Below are positions 17,031 through 26,334 of a DNA stretch of 64,000 nt, piece by piece (within the stretch, counting starts at the first letter, position 1; each line of letters opens with the position of its first letter). The stretch covers positions 42,849 through 106,848 of the forward strand of contig JBBSGI010000002.1 in the NCBI GenBank assembly GCA_038254365.1. Direction: 5' to 3'. This DNA is from JAWWPG01 sp038254365. GTDB lineage: Bacteria > Actinomycetota > Actinomycetes > Propionibacteriales > Nocardioidaceae. The notes beneath the pieces were generated by a model. It saw nothing but the letters and a program-made list of their open reading frames with translations, was not told where the DNA came from and did no database searches. Made by a program: the position numbers and the translations under genes.

Positions 17031-19883
17031 TCAGTAAGCCGGAAGCTGCCAGATCCCGCGACCGTGCGTCGCGGCGAGCAGCTTCTTGGTGGAAGGACTC
17101 AACGTCATCCCGTAGACGGCCACCGACGGCAGGCCTTGCGTGGCCACCCATGAGGTGTCACCTGCCGCGAGGGTCAGCACGCCGAAGTCCGTCGACGCGA
17201 ACAGCGCCTTGGTCGTCGGCGAGTAGATGACATCGGTGACCGGCTGGTCGCCGAGGTCGTAGTTGAGGTTCCTCGCCGTGCCCGTGCCGGACTTCGGGTT
17301 CCAGTGCACTTCGTAGACGTGGCCACCATGGCGGTAAGCCGAGTAGCCCGAGTACGAGATGAACACGTGGTGCGGGTCCGCGGGGTCGATCGCGATACCG
17401 GACACGAACCGCTGCGGGAGGTTCAGCACCTGGTCGATGCGCTGGTAGGTCACATCGTCAGGGTTGGCAGCGTTGGCGTTCTGGCTGAGGAACACCCGGC
17501 CGTACCGCGTTGCGGCCCACATCGTCGACTGGTCACTCGTCGCCCGCTCGATCGCCACCACGTAGTTGCCGGTGTCGGTGCGCGAACCCCAGTAGGTGCT
17601 GGACAGGTCTCCGTGGCCCCCACCCAGCGGCTGCCAGTCACCACACGGCTGGCTGAAGTCCCCGGTGAGCTCGTTGCAGTGCGCCTGGAGGTAGGCCTCG
17701 TCACCACCGTTGTCGGTGGTGCGCCAGACGTGCTGCAGTCCGTCGAACACGGTCCCACCCACCACTGGGTCAGCAGTGAACGGGGTGTAGAACGACGCCG
17801 TCTCGCCGGAGTTGAGCAGCGGGTCGCTGATCCAGTCCCAGCCGTTCGGGTTGCCGTTGTGGAAGTTCACGTCGTGCTGCGGCGCGTAGTACGAGTGGTA
17901 GCGGATCGCGGAGTTGTCCGGGTTGAACCCTGACTGGCCACCGTCGCCACCAACCGTCTCCACCCAACCCTGGATGCGGTCGTTCTCCCAGGTGCCGTTG
18001 TCCTGCGTACCGCCCTGGAGGAGACGAGCGTTGTTCGACGAGCTGACGCTCTGGAACTGCAACGTCGCCAGCCCCTGGTTGATGTCGTTGTTGTTCTGGG
18101 TGGGAACTGCCGAGAGGAACTGCAGACAGTCGGCCAGCTGAGCACCGGACAGTCCGCGCTTCGCGCACTGCCCACTGCGGTCCACGAACGGACCCTTCTG
18201 CTGCACGATCCCACCGTCGCTCGCGCTGAAGAACACGTTGGCTCCGGATCCCGGTGCGAACACCAGCGTGTGCTGGTCGGGGTGCAGACCGTTCTCGTGC
18301 GGCTGTGCGTCGTTGGTCATGTCGGTGAAGCTGACACCGGCATTCGTGGACCGGGTGACCGCGCGTCCGTTGGACTGACCGGGACCACCGAAGGCCCGCA
18401 GTTCGCCGTACTGCATCGACCCGGACAGGAACACCTGGTTGGGCCGGCCGGCTGGGGAGGACACCCCCATGTCGTAGTAGCACTGCGCCGTACAGAAGTT
18501 GTACGAGCCGTAGCCCGGCGTGCCGGGCGTCGGGTCGGACAGCGGCGTCCAGGTCGGGCTGCCTGCCGTCGCGTCGTCCGTGCGCAACAGACCAGCAGTG
18601 GTGTCGTTGAAGTACGTCGAGTCAGCGAGGTAGATCCGCGTCTTGCCGGTGTGCAGCGGAGCCAGCGCGAACTCGATCCGGTTGGACAGCGTGGTGGTCT
18701 CCGACCCGGGGTTGTTGATCGTGTAGATCGCCTTCCAGTCACCGGTGCCGACCCGGCGATACAGGCCGTAGTCGAACATCGACGCGTACACGGTTCCGGG
18801 GTGGTTGGGGTCAAAGCGCACCTTGGAGATTCCACCGCGGAAGAAGTCGCTGCCGCTGGGTGAACGGGGGACGACGACATCGGTGTCCTCGGTCAGGCTC
18901 TGGCTCCAGGTCTGCCCACCATCGACGGTCTCGTAAACGCCGACCTTGGCGGCGCCGGGCGGGGTGAACCGACCGCCGTTGACCGACGACGCGCCGTGGC
19001 GCGCCACGGCGGTGCCCACGTACATGTGCTTGGGGTTGGCGGGGTCAACCGCGATGCTCGCTACCGAACGGTCCTTCGCGAAGTCGCCGCCGTTGTACAT
19101 GGTCGGCACCTGGCTGAAGGTCGCTCCGCCGTCGGTGGACTTGTACAGGCCGACACCTGCCTCGTTGTCTGAGGAGCCGTTGCCCTCACCGGTGCCGACG
19201 TACAGGTCCCCGGTCGTGGGCGCGAGGTAGATCGAGCCGATGGCGGTCGACGGGATGTCGGTGCCGATCGGCGTCCACCGCGGGTGGGCCGACAGGGCGT
19301 TCAGGGTCATCCACACACCGCCACCGGCCGTGCCGACGTACAGGGTGCATCGGGTGATCGTGCATGGCTTGGCGATCGCCAGCGCCGTAGTGCGTCCGGA
19401 GACCATCGCCCGAGTGCCGGTGTACGTCGTCTGCGAGGCTTGGATTCCGCCGCGCGGACCCATCTCGGTCCAGCCGGCCGGCGTCGAGAGGCCCTGGGCA
19501 CGCTTCAGCGCTGACTGCCCGGCCGCTGTCTTGGCCCGCGCCGCGGCACTGGTGAAGGCGTGCGCCGCGGCGATGCGCTGGGCGGAAGCGATGTACTTGT
19601 GGGGGTAGGCGCGGGCGTCGTACTGCTCCTGCGAGGGTCCGTTGAGGATCTCGCTGGAGGCCTCACCGTCTTGCCCCGCGAGCTTCTCGGCCACGTAGGC
19701 GATGGGAAGCTGGCGGCTGCTGAGCAGTCCTGGGCTGTGGTCGATCGCCTCCGCGATCTCGTTGCCCTGGTCCGACCCTGACGTGGTGAAATGGACGATG
19801 GAGAAGGTTGCAATGACCGCCGCTACTACGGCGACGACCATTACTGACACAAGAGCCTTCCAGCTCAGCCAGCGATGATGCAT
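17031..19883 (-). CDS. Large exported BNR/Asp-box beta-propeller protein
   Basis: About 950 residues. An N-terminal hydrophobic segment (about residues 8-33, KALVSVMVVAVVAAVIATF) acts as signal peptide or anchor. Repeated Asp-box motifs (S-x-D-x-G-x-x-W/F) include STDGGATFS, TVDGGQTWS and STNAGVSFT, plus blocks such as DLYVGTGEG. This is the sortilin/VPS10- or sialidase-like propeller fold. No catalytic sialidase residues can be assigned, so 'sialidase' would be over-reading. A TTG 21 nt upstream is possible, but the ATG at 19883 is preferred because AGGAAAGG lies about 8 nt before it. An iron-box-like sequence abuts this start. Confidence 0.78.
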   Translation of the reverse strand: MHHRWLSWKALVSVMVVAVVAAVIATFSIVHFTTSGSDQGNEIAEAIDHSPGLLSSRQLPIAYVAEKLAGQDGEASSEILNGPSQEQYDARAYPHKYIASAQRIAAAHAFTSAAARAKTAAGQSALKRAQGLSTPAGWTEMGPRGGIQASQTTYTGTRAMVSGRTTALAIAKPCTITRCTLYVGTAGGGVWMTLNALSAHPRWTPIGTDIPSTAIGSIYLAPTTGDLYVGTGEGNGSSDNEAGVGLYKSTDGGATFSQVPTMYNGGDFAKDRSVASIAVDPANPKHMYVGTAVARHGASSVNGGRFTPPGAAKVGVYETVDGGQTWSQSLTEDTDVVVPRSPSGSDFFRGGISKVRFDPNHPGTVYASMFDYGLYRRVGTGDWKAIYTINNPGSETTTLSNRIEFALAPLHTGKTRIYLADSTYFNDTTAGLLRTDDATAGSPTWTPLSDPTPGTPGYGSYNFCTAQCYYDMGVSSPAGRPNQVFLSGSMQYGELRAFGGPGQSNGRAVTRSTNAGVSFTDMTNDAQPHENGLHPDQHTLVFAPGSGANVFFSASDGGIVQQKGPFVDRSGQCAKRGLSGAQLADCLQFLSAVPTQNNNDINQGLATLQFQSVSSSNNARLLQGGTQDNGTWENDRIQGWVETVGGDGGQSGFNPDNSAIRYHSYYAPQHDVNFHNGNPNGWDWISDPLLNSGETASFYTPFTADPVVGGTVFDGLQHVWRTTDNGGDEAYLQAHCNELTGDFSQPCGDWQPLGGGHGDLSSTYWGSRTDTGNYVVAIERATSDQSTMWAATRYGRVFLSQNANAANPDDVTYQRIDQVLNLPQRFVSGIAIDPADPHHVFISYSGYSAYRHGGHVYEVHWNPKSGTGTARNLNYDLGDQPVTDVIYSPTTKALFASTDFGVLTLAAGDTSWVATQGLPSVAVYGMTLSPSTKKLLAATHGRGIWQLPAY

Positions 19884-19901
19884 AAGGTTAGCCTTTCCTA
19901 A
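19883..19901 (-). promoter_or_regulatory. DtxR/IdeR iron-box-like site at the propeller gene start
   Basis: The minus strand reads TTAGGAAAGGCTAACCTTA, matching 16 of 19 positions of the DtxR/IdeR consensus TTAGGTTAGGCTAACCTAA. It ends at the preferred ATG and includes the likely ribosome-binding site AGGAAAGG. If real, iron-loaded repressor would block transcription or translation of the gene. Because a Shine-Dalgarno explains part of the match, the site is suggestive rather than certain. Confidence 0.45.
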
Positions 19902-19968
19902 CAAGATGAGTTATCCGCACGACCGACGTCTTATCATGGGGTCAACCACGAAAATCCGCCAGTCCCAA

Positions 19969-19983
19969 GCGGGATATTCCCGC
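19969..19983 (-). terminator. Short hairpin between the two propeller genes
   Basis: GCGGGA and TCCCGC pair perfectly around a 3-nt TAT loop, 20 nt beyond the stop of the upstream minus-strand propeller gene. The size and place fit a terminator-like hairpin, though no clear T-run follows. Confidence 0.4.
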
Positions 19984-20002
19984 AATCAGCGGTAACCGCG
20001 GG

Positions 20003-21466
20003 CTACCGCAGCGTGGGCAGCGGCCAGCGCTGCCGCGGGACGAGATGCGGCTGGACGCCGCCCGACGAAGCCTTCGCGGTCCCACCGGTGATCGTGAGCG
20101 GTCCTGCTGAGTACATGGCCTGGTCCTTGGTGGACCCGTTTGGGGCCTTGCCCACAGCGAAGGTCGACACTGCCCGCCGACCGATCACCGAGCAGGAAAT
20201 GTAGTCGCCCACCATCGCGCCACCGGCTTGGGCGAGCCAGCTCAGCATCATGGGGCCAGCGATGGTCCGCGGAGCGCTCCACGAGCCGCCGCCGTTGAGG
20301 CTGGAGATGTAGCCGACCTTGAGCTTGCAGCCCGACACGGTGCACGACGCGTCCGGGTAGAAGTAGTAGTAGAGACCCAGCCGGGCTCCCGTTCCCGACG
20401 TCGTGTGGGAAACGCCCAGCCCAGGCGTGAAGTGGTCTCTGCCGCTGTTGACGGGGTCGATCGGGATGCGGGTGACCGCCGACCAGGAGACACCGTCTTT
20501 CGAGGTGGACATCACGATGTCGTTCGAGGAGCAGCCGGTGCGGAAGCGGCAGTCGTCCCAGACGACGTAGATCTTGCCTGCGGCATCCAGCTCTGCACTG
20601 GGCAGTGGCTCCTCGCGCATCCCCGGTGCGCCGTGGTCGGTGACGTTGGAGATCAGTACCGGTGCGGTCCACGAGGCGCCACCATCGATGGAGCGGAACG
20701 CGCGCTGCGAGGAGAAGTTGGCGGAGTAGGGCACCACGACGGTGCCGTCCGGCTGGACCAGCGGCTGGCCACCCAGACCGGAGGGGTTGTTCGCGGGGGT
20801 CTTCGGCGCACCCCAGGTCTGGCCGCCATCAGTCGAGGTGGCCATCACGATGGTGTTGCCCGTCGACGTGACGTCAACCTCCACGTAGCAGCTGCCGTAG
20901 TGGGGGCTGCTCGCGAAGCTGTCGCAGACGATCCACTCCTTGTCGTAGCCTTTCCCGTCGTTGCCCACGGCGATGACAGGGTCGTTCCAGTTGGTCCCGT
21001 CAGACGAGCTGCTCACCACGACGCCGCGGCCGTTGACGTTAGCGTCGATGACGAGACCGGTCACGAGCCACTTCTGGTGCTTGGCGTCGTAGGCGACCGC
21101 CGGGTCACTCACCCGGGCCCAGGTACCGCCTTCGGCGACGGTAATGCCGGGCAGGAAGCCGTGGGTCCAGGTCTGGCCCTTGTCGGTGCTCGTCGCCCAT
21201 CCGGTGTCGACGGATCCGCCGTCCGAGTACCGGCCGACCTGAAACACGGAGACCACCGTCTGGTGAAAGGCGAAGGTGTCGGGCTCGGCCTCCGTGGCGT
21301 GCTGGGCGCCTCCGCCGGTGTAGGGGTCATGGCTCACCCTGATGAGTGGCGCCGCCGCTCCGGCGCTCCCCCCGATGGCAGCCGCCGTGCCGGGCCAGGT
21401 GGCTGTCGCCAGCAGGGTGGCACTGGCCGCGAGGACAGTGAAGGCGGTGGTGGCACGACGATGCAT
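20003..21466 (-). CDS. Exported sialidase-like (Asp-box) beta-propeller protein
   Basis: 487 residues from the ATG at 21466, which has GAAGGGAAG just upstream and begins a clean signal peptide (MHRRATTAFTVLAASATLLA, then an Ala-rich cleavage region). Six or so Asp-boxes are spaced through the protein: STDKGQTWT, SSSDGTNWN, STDGGQTWG, SIDGGASWT, STSKDGVSWS and SLNGGGSWS. That number fits a six-bladed propeller. Catalytic residues of true sialidases are not evident. It is followed by the larger propeller gene on the same strand, 119 nt on, but a hairpin and an iron-box-like site lie between, so they may be separate units. Confidence 0.8.
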   Translation of the reverse strand: MHRRATTAFTVLAASATLLATATWPGTAAAIGGSAGAAAPLIRVSHDPYTGGGAQHATEAEPDTFAFHQTVVSVFQVGRYSDGGSVDTGWATSTDKGQTWTHGFLPGITVAEGGTWARVSDPAVAYDAKHQKWLVTGLVIDANVNGRGVVVSSSSDGTNWNDPVIAVGNDGKGYDKEWIVCDSFASSPHYGSCYVEVDVTSTGNTIVMATSTDGGQTWGAPKTPANNPSGLGGQPLVQPDGTVVVPYSANFSSQRAFRSIDGGASWTAPVLISNVTDHGAPGMREEPLPSAELDAAGKIYVVWDDCRFRTGCSSNDIVMSTSKDGVSWSAVTRIPIDPVNSGRDHFTPGLGVSHTTSGTGARLGLYYYFYPDASCTVSGCKLKVGYISSLNGGGSWSAPRTIAGPMMLSWLAQAGGAMVGDYISCSVIGRRAVSTFAVGKAPNGSTKDQAMYSAGPLTITGGTAKASSGGVQPHLVPRQRWPLPTLR

Positions 21467-21575
21467 CGGGACTTCCCTTCGACGAGCAGAAGATGACGAC
21501 CGGGAGACCGGAGGAGCCTCGAGGCGTTCGCATGCTACCGGACTCGGCACGCCCGATAAGGGCGTTTGCCGACGA

Positions 21576-22082
21576 CTACTCGCCGGTGACCCCGTCGGTG
21601 AGCTCACGAAGGATGTCGAGGTGCCCGAGGTGACGCGCGGTCTCCTCGATCATGTGCAGCATCGCGGCCCGGACGGAGATCGGGGTTCGGATGTCCGGCT
21701 GTGGTACGGCGTCCAGGTCGAGCCCCGCGACGATCTCGCGGGCAGCGGCACACACCTCGTCGTACGCGGTCAACAGATCGGGCAGCGGCACCGTGTCGCC
21801 CTGCTCCCAGTCGGCGTCGGGATGATCGTCCGTCCAGGGGAAGTCGACCGACTGCTTGCCGATGACGGACCGGAACCACCACTCCTCGACCCACACCAGG
21901 TGCGAGACCACTCCGGCGATGGAGGTGAGCGGTGACGGGGTAAGACGACGACGGGCGTTCTCGTCGGTCAACCCGGCACACTTCAGGTGGACCGTCGCCC
22001 GCTGGTAGTCCATCACCTGCGCGAGCTGGCTGCGCTCGTCGCCGCTCCAGTCCGGGCGATGGCGTTCGTGTCGGCTGGTCAC
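21576..22082 (-). CDS. DinB-like (DUF664) protein, possible mycothiol-dependent enzyme
   Basis: 168 residues with the four-helix DinB/MDMPI fold. The three metal-binding histidines appear as the H in VVSHLVWVEEWWF and the pair in MIEETARHLGHLDILREL. Actinobacterial members are often annotated as mycothiol transferases; the reaction here is unknown. The start is GTG, overlapping the stop of the ABC transporter gene (GTGA), so it is the third gene of that unit. That suggests a role linked to the exporter, for example in detoxification, but this is inference. Confidence 0.85.
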   Translation of the reverse strand: MTSRHERHRPDWSGDERSQLAQVMDYQRATVHLKCAGLTDENARRRLTPSPLTSIAGVVSHLVWVEEWWFRSVIGKQSVDFPWTDDHPDADWEQGDTVPLPDLLTAYDEVCAAAREIVAGLDLDAVPQPDIRTPISVRAAMLHMIEETARHLGHLDILRELTDGVTGE

Positions 22083-23869
22083 GGGACGGCTCCTTGGGTG
22101 GTGGCTACCTCGTCGCGCTCGGACGTGTCCCCCTCACCGTGCCATGACCGCCAGAGCGCGGCGTAGGACCCCCCGGAGGCGACCAGCTCGTCATGGGAGC
22201 CGATCTCGGCGATCTTGCCGTCGGCGACGACCGCCACCCGGTCCGCGTCGTGTGCGGTGAACAGTCGGTGGGCGATGGCCACCACGGTCCGGCCATGGAG
22301 TACAGCCGCGAGCGAGCGCTCGAGGTGTCGGGCGGCTCGCGGGTCGATCAGCGAGGTCGCCTCGTCCAGCACGAGCGTGTGCGGGTCGGCGAGCACCAGA
22401 CGAGCCAGCGCGATCTGCTGCGCCTGCGCCGGGGTGACCTGATGCCCGGCGGAGCCGACAACCGTGTCGAGCCCGTCGGGCAGCAGGTCGACCCACTCGA
22501 GGGCGTCAACCGCGGCAAGCGCACCCCGCAGGCGGCTGTCGGAGCCTACGTCGTCCAGCACCAAGGCGAGGTTCTCCCGGATGGTTCCGACGAAGACGTG
22601 GTGCTCCTGGGTGACCAGCGCGACATGGCCGCGGAGGTCGCCGAGCGGCAGCTCGGTCATCGAGACGGTCCCGACCGTGACCGCGCCCGACCGAGGCGGG
22701 TGGATGCCGGCGAGCAGCCGCCCCAGCGTCGACTTGCCCGCACCGGAAGGTCCCACCACCGCGACCCGCTCGCCCGGGGAGACGTCGAGGTCGATGCCCT
22801 CCAGGACGTCCCGGTCCGTGTAGGCGAATCGCAGGTCGGTGGCCTGGATGTGCTCGTCGACCGGTCTGCGGCCGGTGGCGACCCGGTCGTCGGGCACCGC
22901 CGCCACCCCCAGCAGCCTGGCCAGCGAGGCGCCGCCCACCTGGAGCTCGTCGAGCCAGGAGAGCAGCCGGTCGACGGGGTCGACCAGCGCCTGGACATAC
23001 AGCGTGGCAGCGGTTACGTCTCCCAACGAGGCCTGGCCACGGGCGTGCAGCCACCCACCGAACAGCAGGGTGGCCACCGTAGGCAGCAGGTAGCCGATCT
23101 CGGCGGCCGGGAACCAGACAGTGCGCAGCCACAGCGTGTAGCGCTCGGCGCTGTACGACTCCGCGATGTCGGCGTCGATCCGGTCGAGTCGTCGCTGCTC
23201 GAGGCCGAGTGACTCGACGGTCCGCGCGCCCTCGGCCGTCTCGGCGACACTCGCGTTGATGGCGGCGTACGACGCCGATTCGCGGAGGTAACCGGCCTTG
23301 GCCCGCCGCAGGTACCAGCGGGTGGCCGCCCACAGCACCGGCACGGCGATCACCAGCGGCAACAGGACCCAGGTACCGACGAGCAGACAGGCCCCGACCG
23401 CGAACACCGTCGTCACCAACGCGATGATCGTCTCGGGTACGGCGAACCGCACCGACCAGCCGAGCGCCTCGATGTCGCGGGAGGTGCGCGTCAGCAGGTC
23501 TCCGGTGCCGGCCCGCTCCACGGTGCTCACCGGGAGAGCCAGTGCCTGCTCGACGAAGTCCTCCCGCAGGTCCGCGAGGACCTTCTCGCCAAGCGCGAAC
23601 GAGAGGTACCGGGCGTACCGGGTCAGCACCGTCTGGAAAAGCAGGAACACGGCGATCGCGGCGATGGTCTTGTCGACCGCCGACACGGTGGTGCCCGTCG
23701 CGACGCCCTGCACGAGGTCACCGATCAGACGCGGCGCGGCCAGCCCAGCGACCGCCGCGAGGACGTGGAGGGACACCGCGACCCACAGCTGAAGCGGGTG
23801 CTTACGGCTCAGCGAGAGGGCGTACCGACGGACGGCCGGGCCGTCCGCGATCGGCAGCAGCTGCTTCAT
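22079..23869 (-). CDS. ABC exporter half-transporter with intact Walker motifs but degenerate signature
   Basis: About 596 residues from the ATG at 23869 (MKQLLPIADG), one base after the stop of the partner gene and preceded by GGAGGG. The six-helix exporter membrane domain spans about residues 25-310. The nucleotide-binding domain has canonical Walker A (VVGPSGAGKST), Walker B (TLVLDEATSLID) and H-loop (AIAHRLFT). The signature LSGGQ is replaced by VTPAQ. It therefore supplies the working Walker site while its partner supplies the working signature. It moves an unknown substrate across the membrane. Confidence 0.92.
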   Translation of the reverse strand: MKQLLPIADGPAVRRYALSLSRKHPLQLWVAVSLHVLAAVAGLAAPRLIGDLVQGVATGTTVSAVDKTIAAIAVFLLFQTVLTRYARYLSFALGEKVLADLREDFVEQALALPVSTVERAGTGDLLTRTSRDIEALGWSVRFAVPETIIALVTTVFAVGACLLVGTWVLLPLVIAVPVLWAATRWYLRRAKAGYLRESASYAAINASVAETAEGARTVESLGLEQRRLDRIDADIAESYSAERYTLWLRTVWFPAAEIGYLLPTVATLLFGGWLHARGQASLGDVTAATLYVQALVDPVDRLLSWLDELQVGGASLARLLGVAAVPDDRVATGRRPVDEHIQATDLRFAYTDRDVLEGIDLDVSPGERVAVVGPSGAGKSTLGRLLAGIHPPRSGAVTVGTVSMTELPLGDLRGHVALVTQEHHVFVGTIRENLALVLDDVGSDSRLRGALAAVDALEWVDLLPDGLDTVVGSAGHQVTPAQAQQIALARLVLADPHTLVLDEATSLIDPRAARHLERSLAAVLHGRTVVAIAHRLFTAHDADRVAVVADGKIAEIGSHDELVASGGSYAALWRSWHGEGDTSERDEVATTQGAVP

Positions 23870-23870
23870 C

Positions 23871-25568
23871 TCAACCCTCCCCTCGAACGACGACGCGGCG
23901 ATATCGGGGGTCCAGCAGGAGGTCACGGTGACTTCCGGTGGCCACAATCCGCCCGTCCGCCAGCAGAGCGACCTCGTCGGCCCTGTCGAGAAGCAACGGG
24001 CTTGCCGTCGTGACCACGGTGGTGCGGCCCCTGCGGTAGCCGCGCAGCCGGGCCGCGATGGTGGCCTCGGTGTGGGCGTCCACGGCGGACGTGGGCTCGA
24101 CCAGCACCAGCACGTCGGGGTCGAGAGTCAGCGCCCGGGTGAGCACGAGCCGTTGCCGCTGCCCCCCCGAGAACGACCTACCGCGTTCTTCGACGTCGGC
24201 CGCGAACCCGCCGTCCAGAAGGTCGAGCACGTCCTCGGCCGAGGCAGTGGTCACCGCGGCCATGATCTCCTCGTCCGTCGCGTCACCACGGGGGTCAAGC
24301 TCATCGCGCAGCGTCCCACTGAACAGCGTCGCGCCGGCGTCGCTGACCACGATCGAACGCCGTACGAACGTGCGGTCGAGGTGCGAGAGCGACACCCCGT
24401 CGAGCAGCACCGGTCCCTCCGCGAAGCGTCCGAGCCGGTCCGCCAGGGCAGCGGACTCGTCGGGCCGCTCCGCCACCACCGCGGTGAACAGACCGGGCCG
24501 CACCACGAGTCCGGACTGGACGTCGACGAGATCGCCTGCGGTGGAGGCGGATCCGGCGCCGGCGATGTCGAGCACCTCCGGCTCGACCGACAGCACCCGG
24601 CAGATCCGCTGCCCGGCCACCAGCCCGCGGATCAGCTTGTTCGCGACCTCGGTCGCCGTACGTAGCGGCAGCATCAGAAACGCCGAGTAGCCGTAGAACG
24701 CGACAAGCTCACCGGGACTGATCTGGCCCTCGACCGCGAACCGCGCCCCCAGCCAGACCACCACGATCACGAACAGACCGGGCAGCAGAACCTGTAGCGA
24801 GTCGAGCAGTGACTGGAGCCGCGCAACCTGGACACCCGCGGCGCGAACCTTCTGGGACTCGACGGCGTAGCGCCGGTGGAAGACCTCCTCGCCGCCGATG
24901 CCGCGCAGCACCCGCAGCCCTCCGACGATGTCGGCGGCGAGCGAGTTGAGCTGACCCATCATCTCGCGCTGGGCCATGTTGCGCGCCTGCAGCGGTCTGA
25001 GGATCGGGACCAGCGCGAGCAGCAGGGCCGGCATCCCGAGCAGGACCACCAGCCCGAGCGTCGTCGAGGTGTGCAGCAGGATCAGCGCGACGACGAAGAA
25101 GGAGACGACCGCGCCTGCGCCGCGCCCCATGACCTCGATACTGTTTCCCACGTGTGCCAGGTCGGATGAGCCGATCGAAACGACCTCGCCGGTCGAGACC
25201 TGACGGGGGAGGGTGGCGCCGAGCCGCACGACGTGGCGGGCCAGAACCTGGACGGTGCGGTAGGCGGCGGTCAGCCAGTTGGCGACGGCGAACCGGTGGC
25301 GGACGATCCCGGCCGCGGCCTGCAGGACCCCGACGCCGAGGAGCACCATGCCCCAGAACCAGAGCGCTTTCGTGTCGCCCTGGGTGACGCCCTCGTCGAT
25401 CGCCTTCCCGATGATGGCCGGCATGACTGACTGCGCCACCATCCAGACCGTGCCGAACGTGACCCCGCCGATGATCGTCGACCATTGACCCCTGGCCACC
25501 CACCAGAGATAGCGGGCCGGCGAGCGGGTGTCGGGAACGCCGGGGTCGACGAGGGGCAACATACGCAT
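23871..25568 (-). CDS. ABC exporter half-transporter with lost Walker A but intact signature
   Basis: About 565 residues from the ATG at 25568 (an ATG at 25562 is also possible). It has an exporter-type membrane domain. In the nucleotide-binding domain the place of Walker A reads AVVAERPDESAALADRL, with no GxxGxGKST. Walker B is altered to VLVLVEPTSAVD and the H-loop histidine is missing (VTTASPLLL). The signature FSGGQRQRL is perfect. With the next gene it should form a heterodimer with only one ATP-hydrolysis site. The loss at its own site goes further than the usual single changes in such pairs. Confidence 0.9.
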   Translation of the reverse strand: MRMLPLVDPGVPDTRSPARYLWWVARGQWSTIIGGVTFGTVWMVAQSVMPAIIGKAIDEGVTQGDTKALWFWGMVLLGVGVLQAAAGIVRHRFAVANWLTAAYRTVQVLARHVVRLGATLPRQVSTGEVVSIGSSDLAHVGNSIEVMGRGAGAVVSFFVVALILLHTSTTLGLVVLLGMPALLLALVPILRPLQARNMAQREMMGQLNSLAADIVGGLRVLRGIGGEEVFHRRYAVESQKVRAAGVQVARLQSLLDSLQVLLPGLFVIVVVWLGARFAVEGQISPGELVAFYGYSAFLMLPLRTATEVANKLIRGLVAGQRICRVLSVEPEVLDIAGAGSASTAGDLVDVQSGLVVRPGLFTAVVAERPDESAALADRLGRFAEGPVLLDGVSLSHLDRTFVRRSIVVSDAGATLFSGTLRDELDPRGDATDEEIMAAVTTASAEDVLDLLDGGFAADVEERGRSFSGGQRQRLVLTRALTLDPDVLVLVEPTSAVDAHTEATIAARLRGYRRGRTTVVTTASPLLLDRADEVALLADGRIVATGSHRDLLLDPRYRRVVVRGEG

Positions 25569-25634
25569 GGCAGGCTCAACGGTAGAGAGGGCTGGCGTCA
25601 GCGCGCGAGGCAATTATCCTCGGTCGCTCAACCG

Positions 25635-25985
25635 GTGGGCCTGCGAACGTCAGACGCTCTGACCGTCGATGATGGTTCCGTGGCCGAGATCGTCGACGTA
25701 CCCGCCGAGCAGCGCTACGTCCTGACGGTCGAGGGTCGCCCGGTCGGTCGGCTCGACTATGACGTCAGTGAGGACGTGTTCGTGGCCGCGCATGTCGTGG
25801 TGGACCCCTCGCACGGGGGGCAGGGCCTCGGCGGCACGTTGGTGCGGCACGTGCTGGACGAGGTGCGGTCGTCGGGTCGACGGCTCCGGCCGAGCTGTCC
25901 TTTTGTGGCGCACTTTGTGCGTCAGCACCCCGAGTACGCCGACCTGCTCGAGGACGCGCGGCAGGCGTCGGACGGGCGGTCCTGA
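25635..25985 (+). CDS. Small GNAT-fold N-acetyltransferase
   Basis: About 116 residues, a minimal GNAT unit of the YjdJ/Gcn5-like type. VVDPSHGGQGLGGTLVRHVLDEV is the acetyl-CoA pyrophosphate loop (Q/R-x-x-G-x-G/A), and SCPFVAHFVRQHPEYADLL is the typical C-terminal signature of this small subgroup. The start is uncertain: GTG at 25635 or 25680, neither with a strong Shine-Dalgarno site. Its stop directly abuts the next gene. The substrate is unknown. Confidence 0.82.
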   Translation: MGLRTSDALTVDDGSVAEIVDVPAEQRYVLTVEGRPVGRLDYDVSEDVFVAAHVVVDPSHGGQGLGGTLVRHVLDEVRSSGRRLRPSCPFVAHFVRQHPEYADLLEDARQASDGRS

Positions 25986-26330
25986 GTGGACGTGCTCGAG
26001 AAGGTCCTCGTGGTGGTCCACCTGCTCGGCTTCGGCGCCCTGTTCGGTGGCGCTTTCGTGCAGCTGAGGGACGACGTCTTGGTCGTCAACACCGCGATGC
26101 TGTACGGCGCGATGACCCAGGTTGTCACCGGTCTCCTGCTGGTGGGGGTGCTCGAAGGGCAGGACGCGCCGGTCGACAACGCAAAGGTGGCGGTGAAGCT
26201 GGTCGTGGCGCTGGCCATCGCGGTGCTCTGCTGGGCCAACCGCGCCAAGGAACGCCTTCCGGCCGGTCTCCTCAACGCCATCCTGCTGCTGACCGTGGTC
26301 AACGTCGTGATCGCCATTTCCTGGACCTAA
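25986..26330 (+). CDS. Small four-helix membrane protein of unknown function
   Basis: 114 residues beginning with a GTG immediately after the GNAT stop. About four hydrophobic segments are visible (VLVVVHLLGFGALFGGAF; AMLYGAMTQVVTGLLLVGVL; VAVKLVVALAIAVLCW; AGLLNAILLLTVVNVVIAI), with short polar loops. I do not recognise a family motif. Translational coupling to the GNAT gene suggests joint expression. The first repeat of the downstream array starts 5 nt after its stop. Confidence 0.75.
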   Translation: MDVLEKVLVVVHLLGFGALFGGAFVQLRDDVLVVNTAMLYGAMTQVVTGLLLVGVLEGQDAPVDNAKVAVKLVVALAIAVLCWANRAKERLPAGLLNAILLLTVVNVVIAISWT

Positions 26331-26334
26331 CTAC

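Noticed and set aside
17031..21466. True sialidases
   Set aside because: Asp-boxes are present but the Arg triad and the Tyr/Glu catalytic pair of sialidases could not be placed, so only a propeller call is made.
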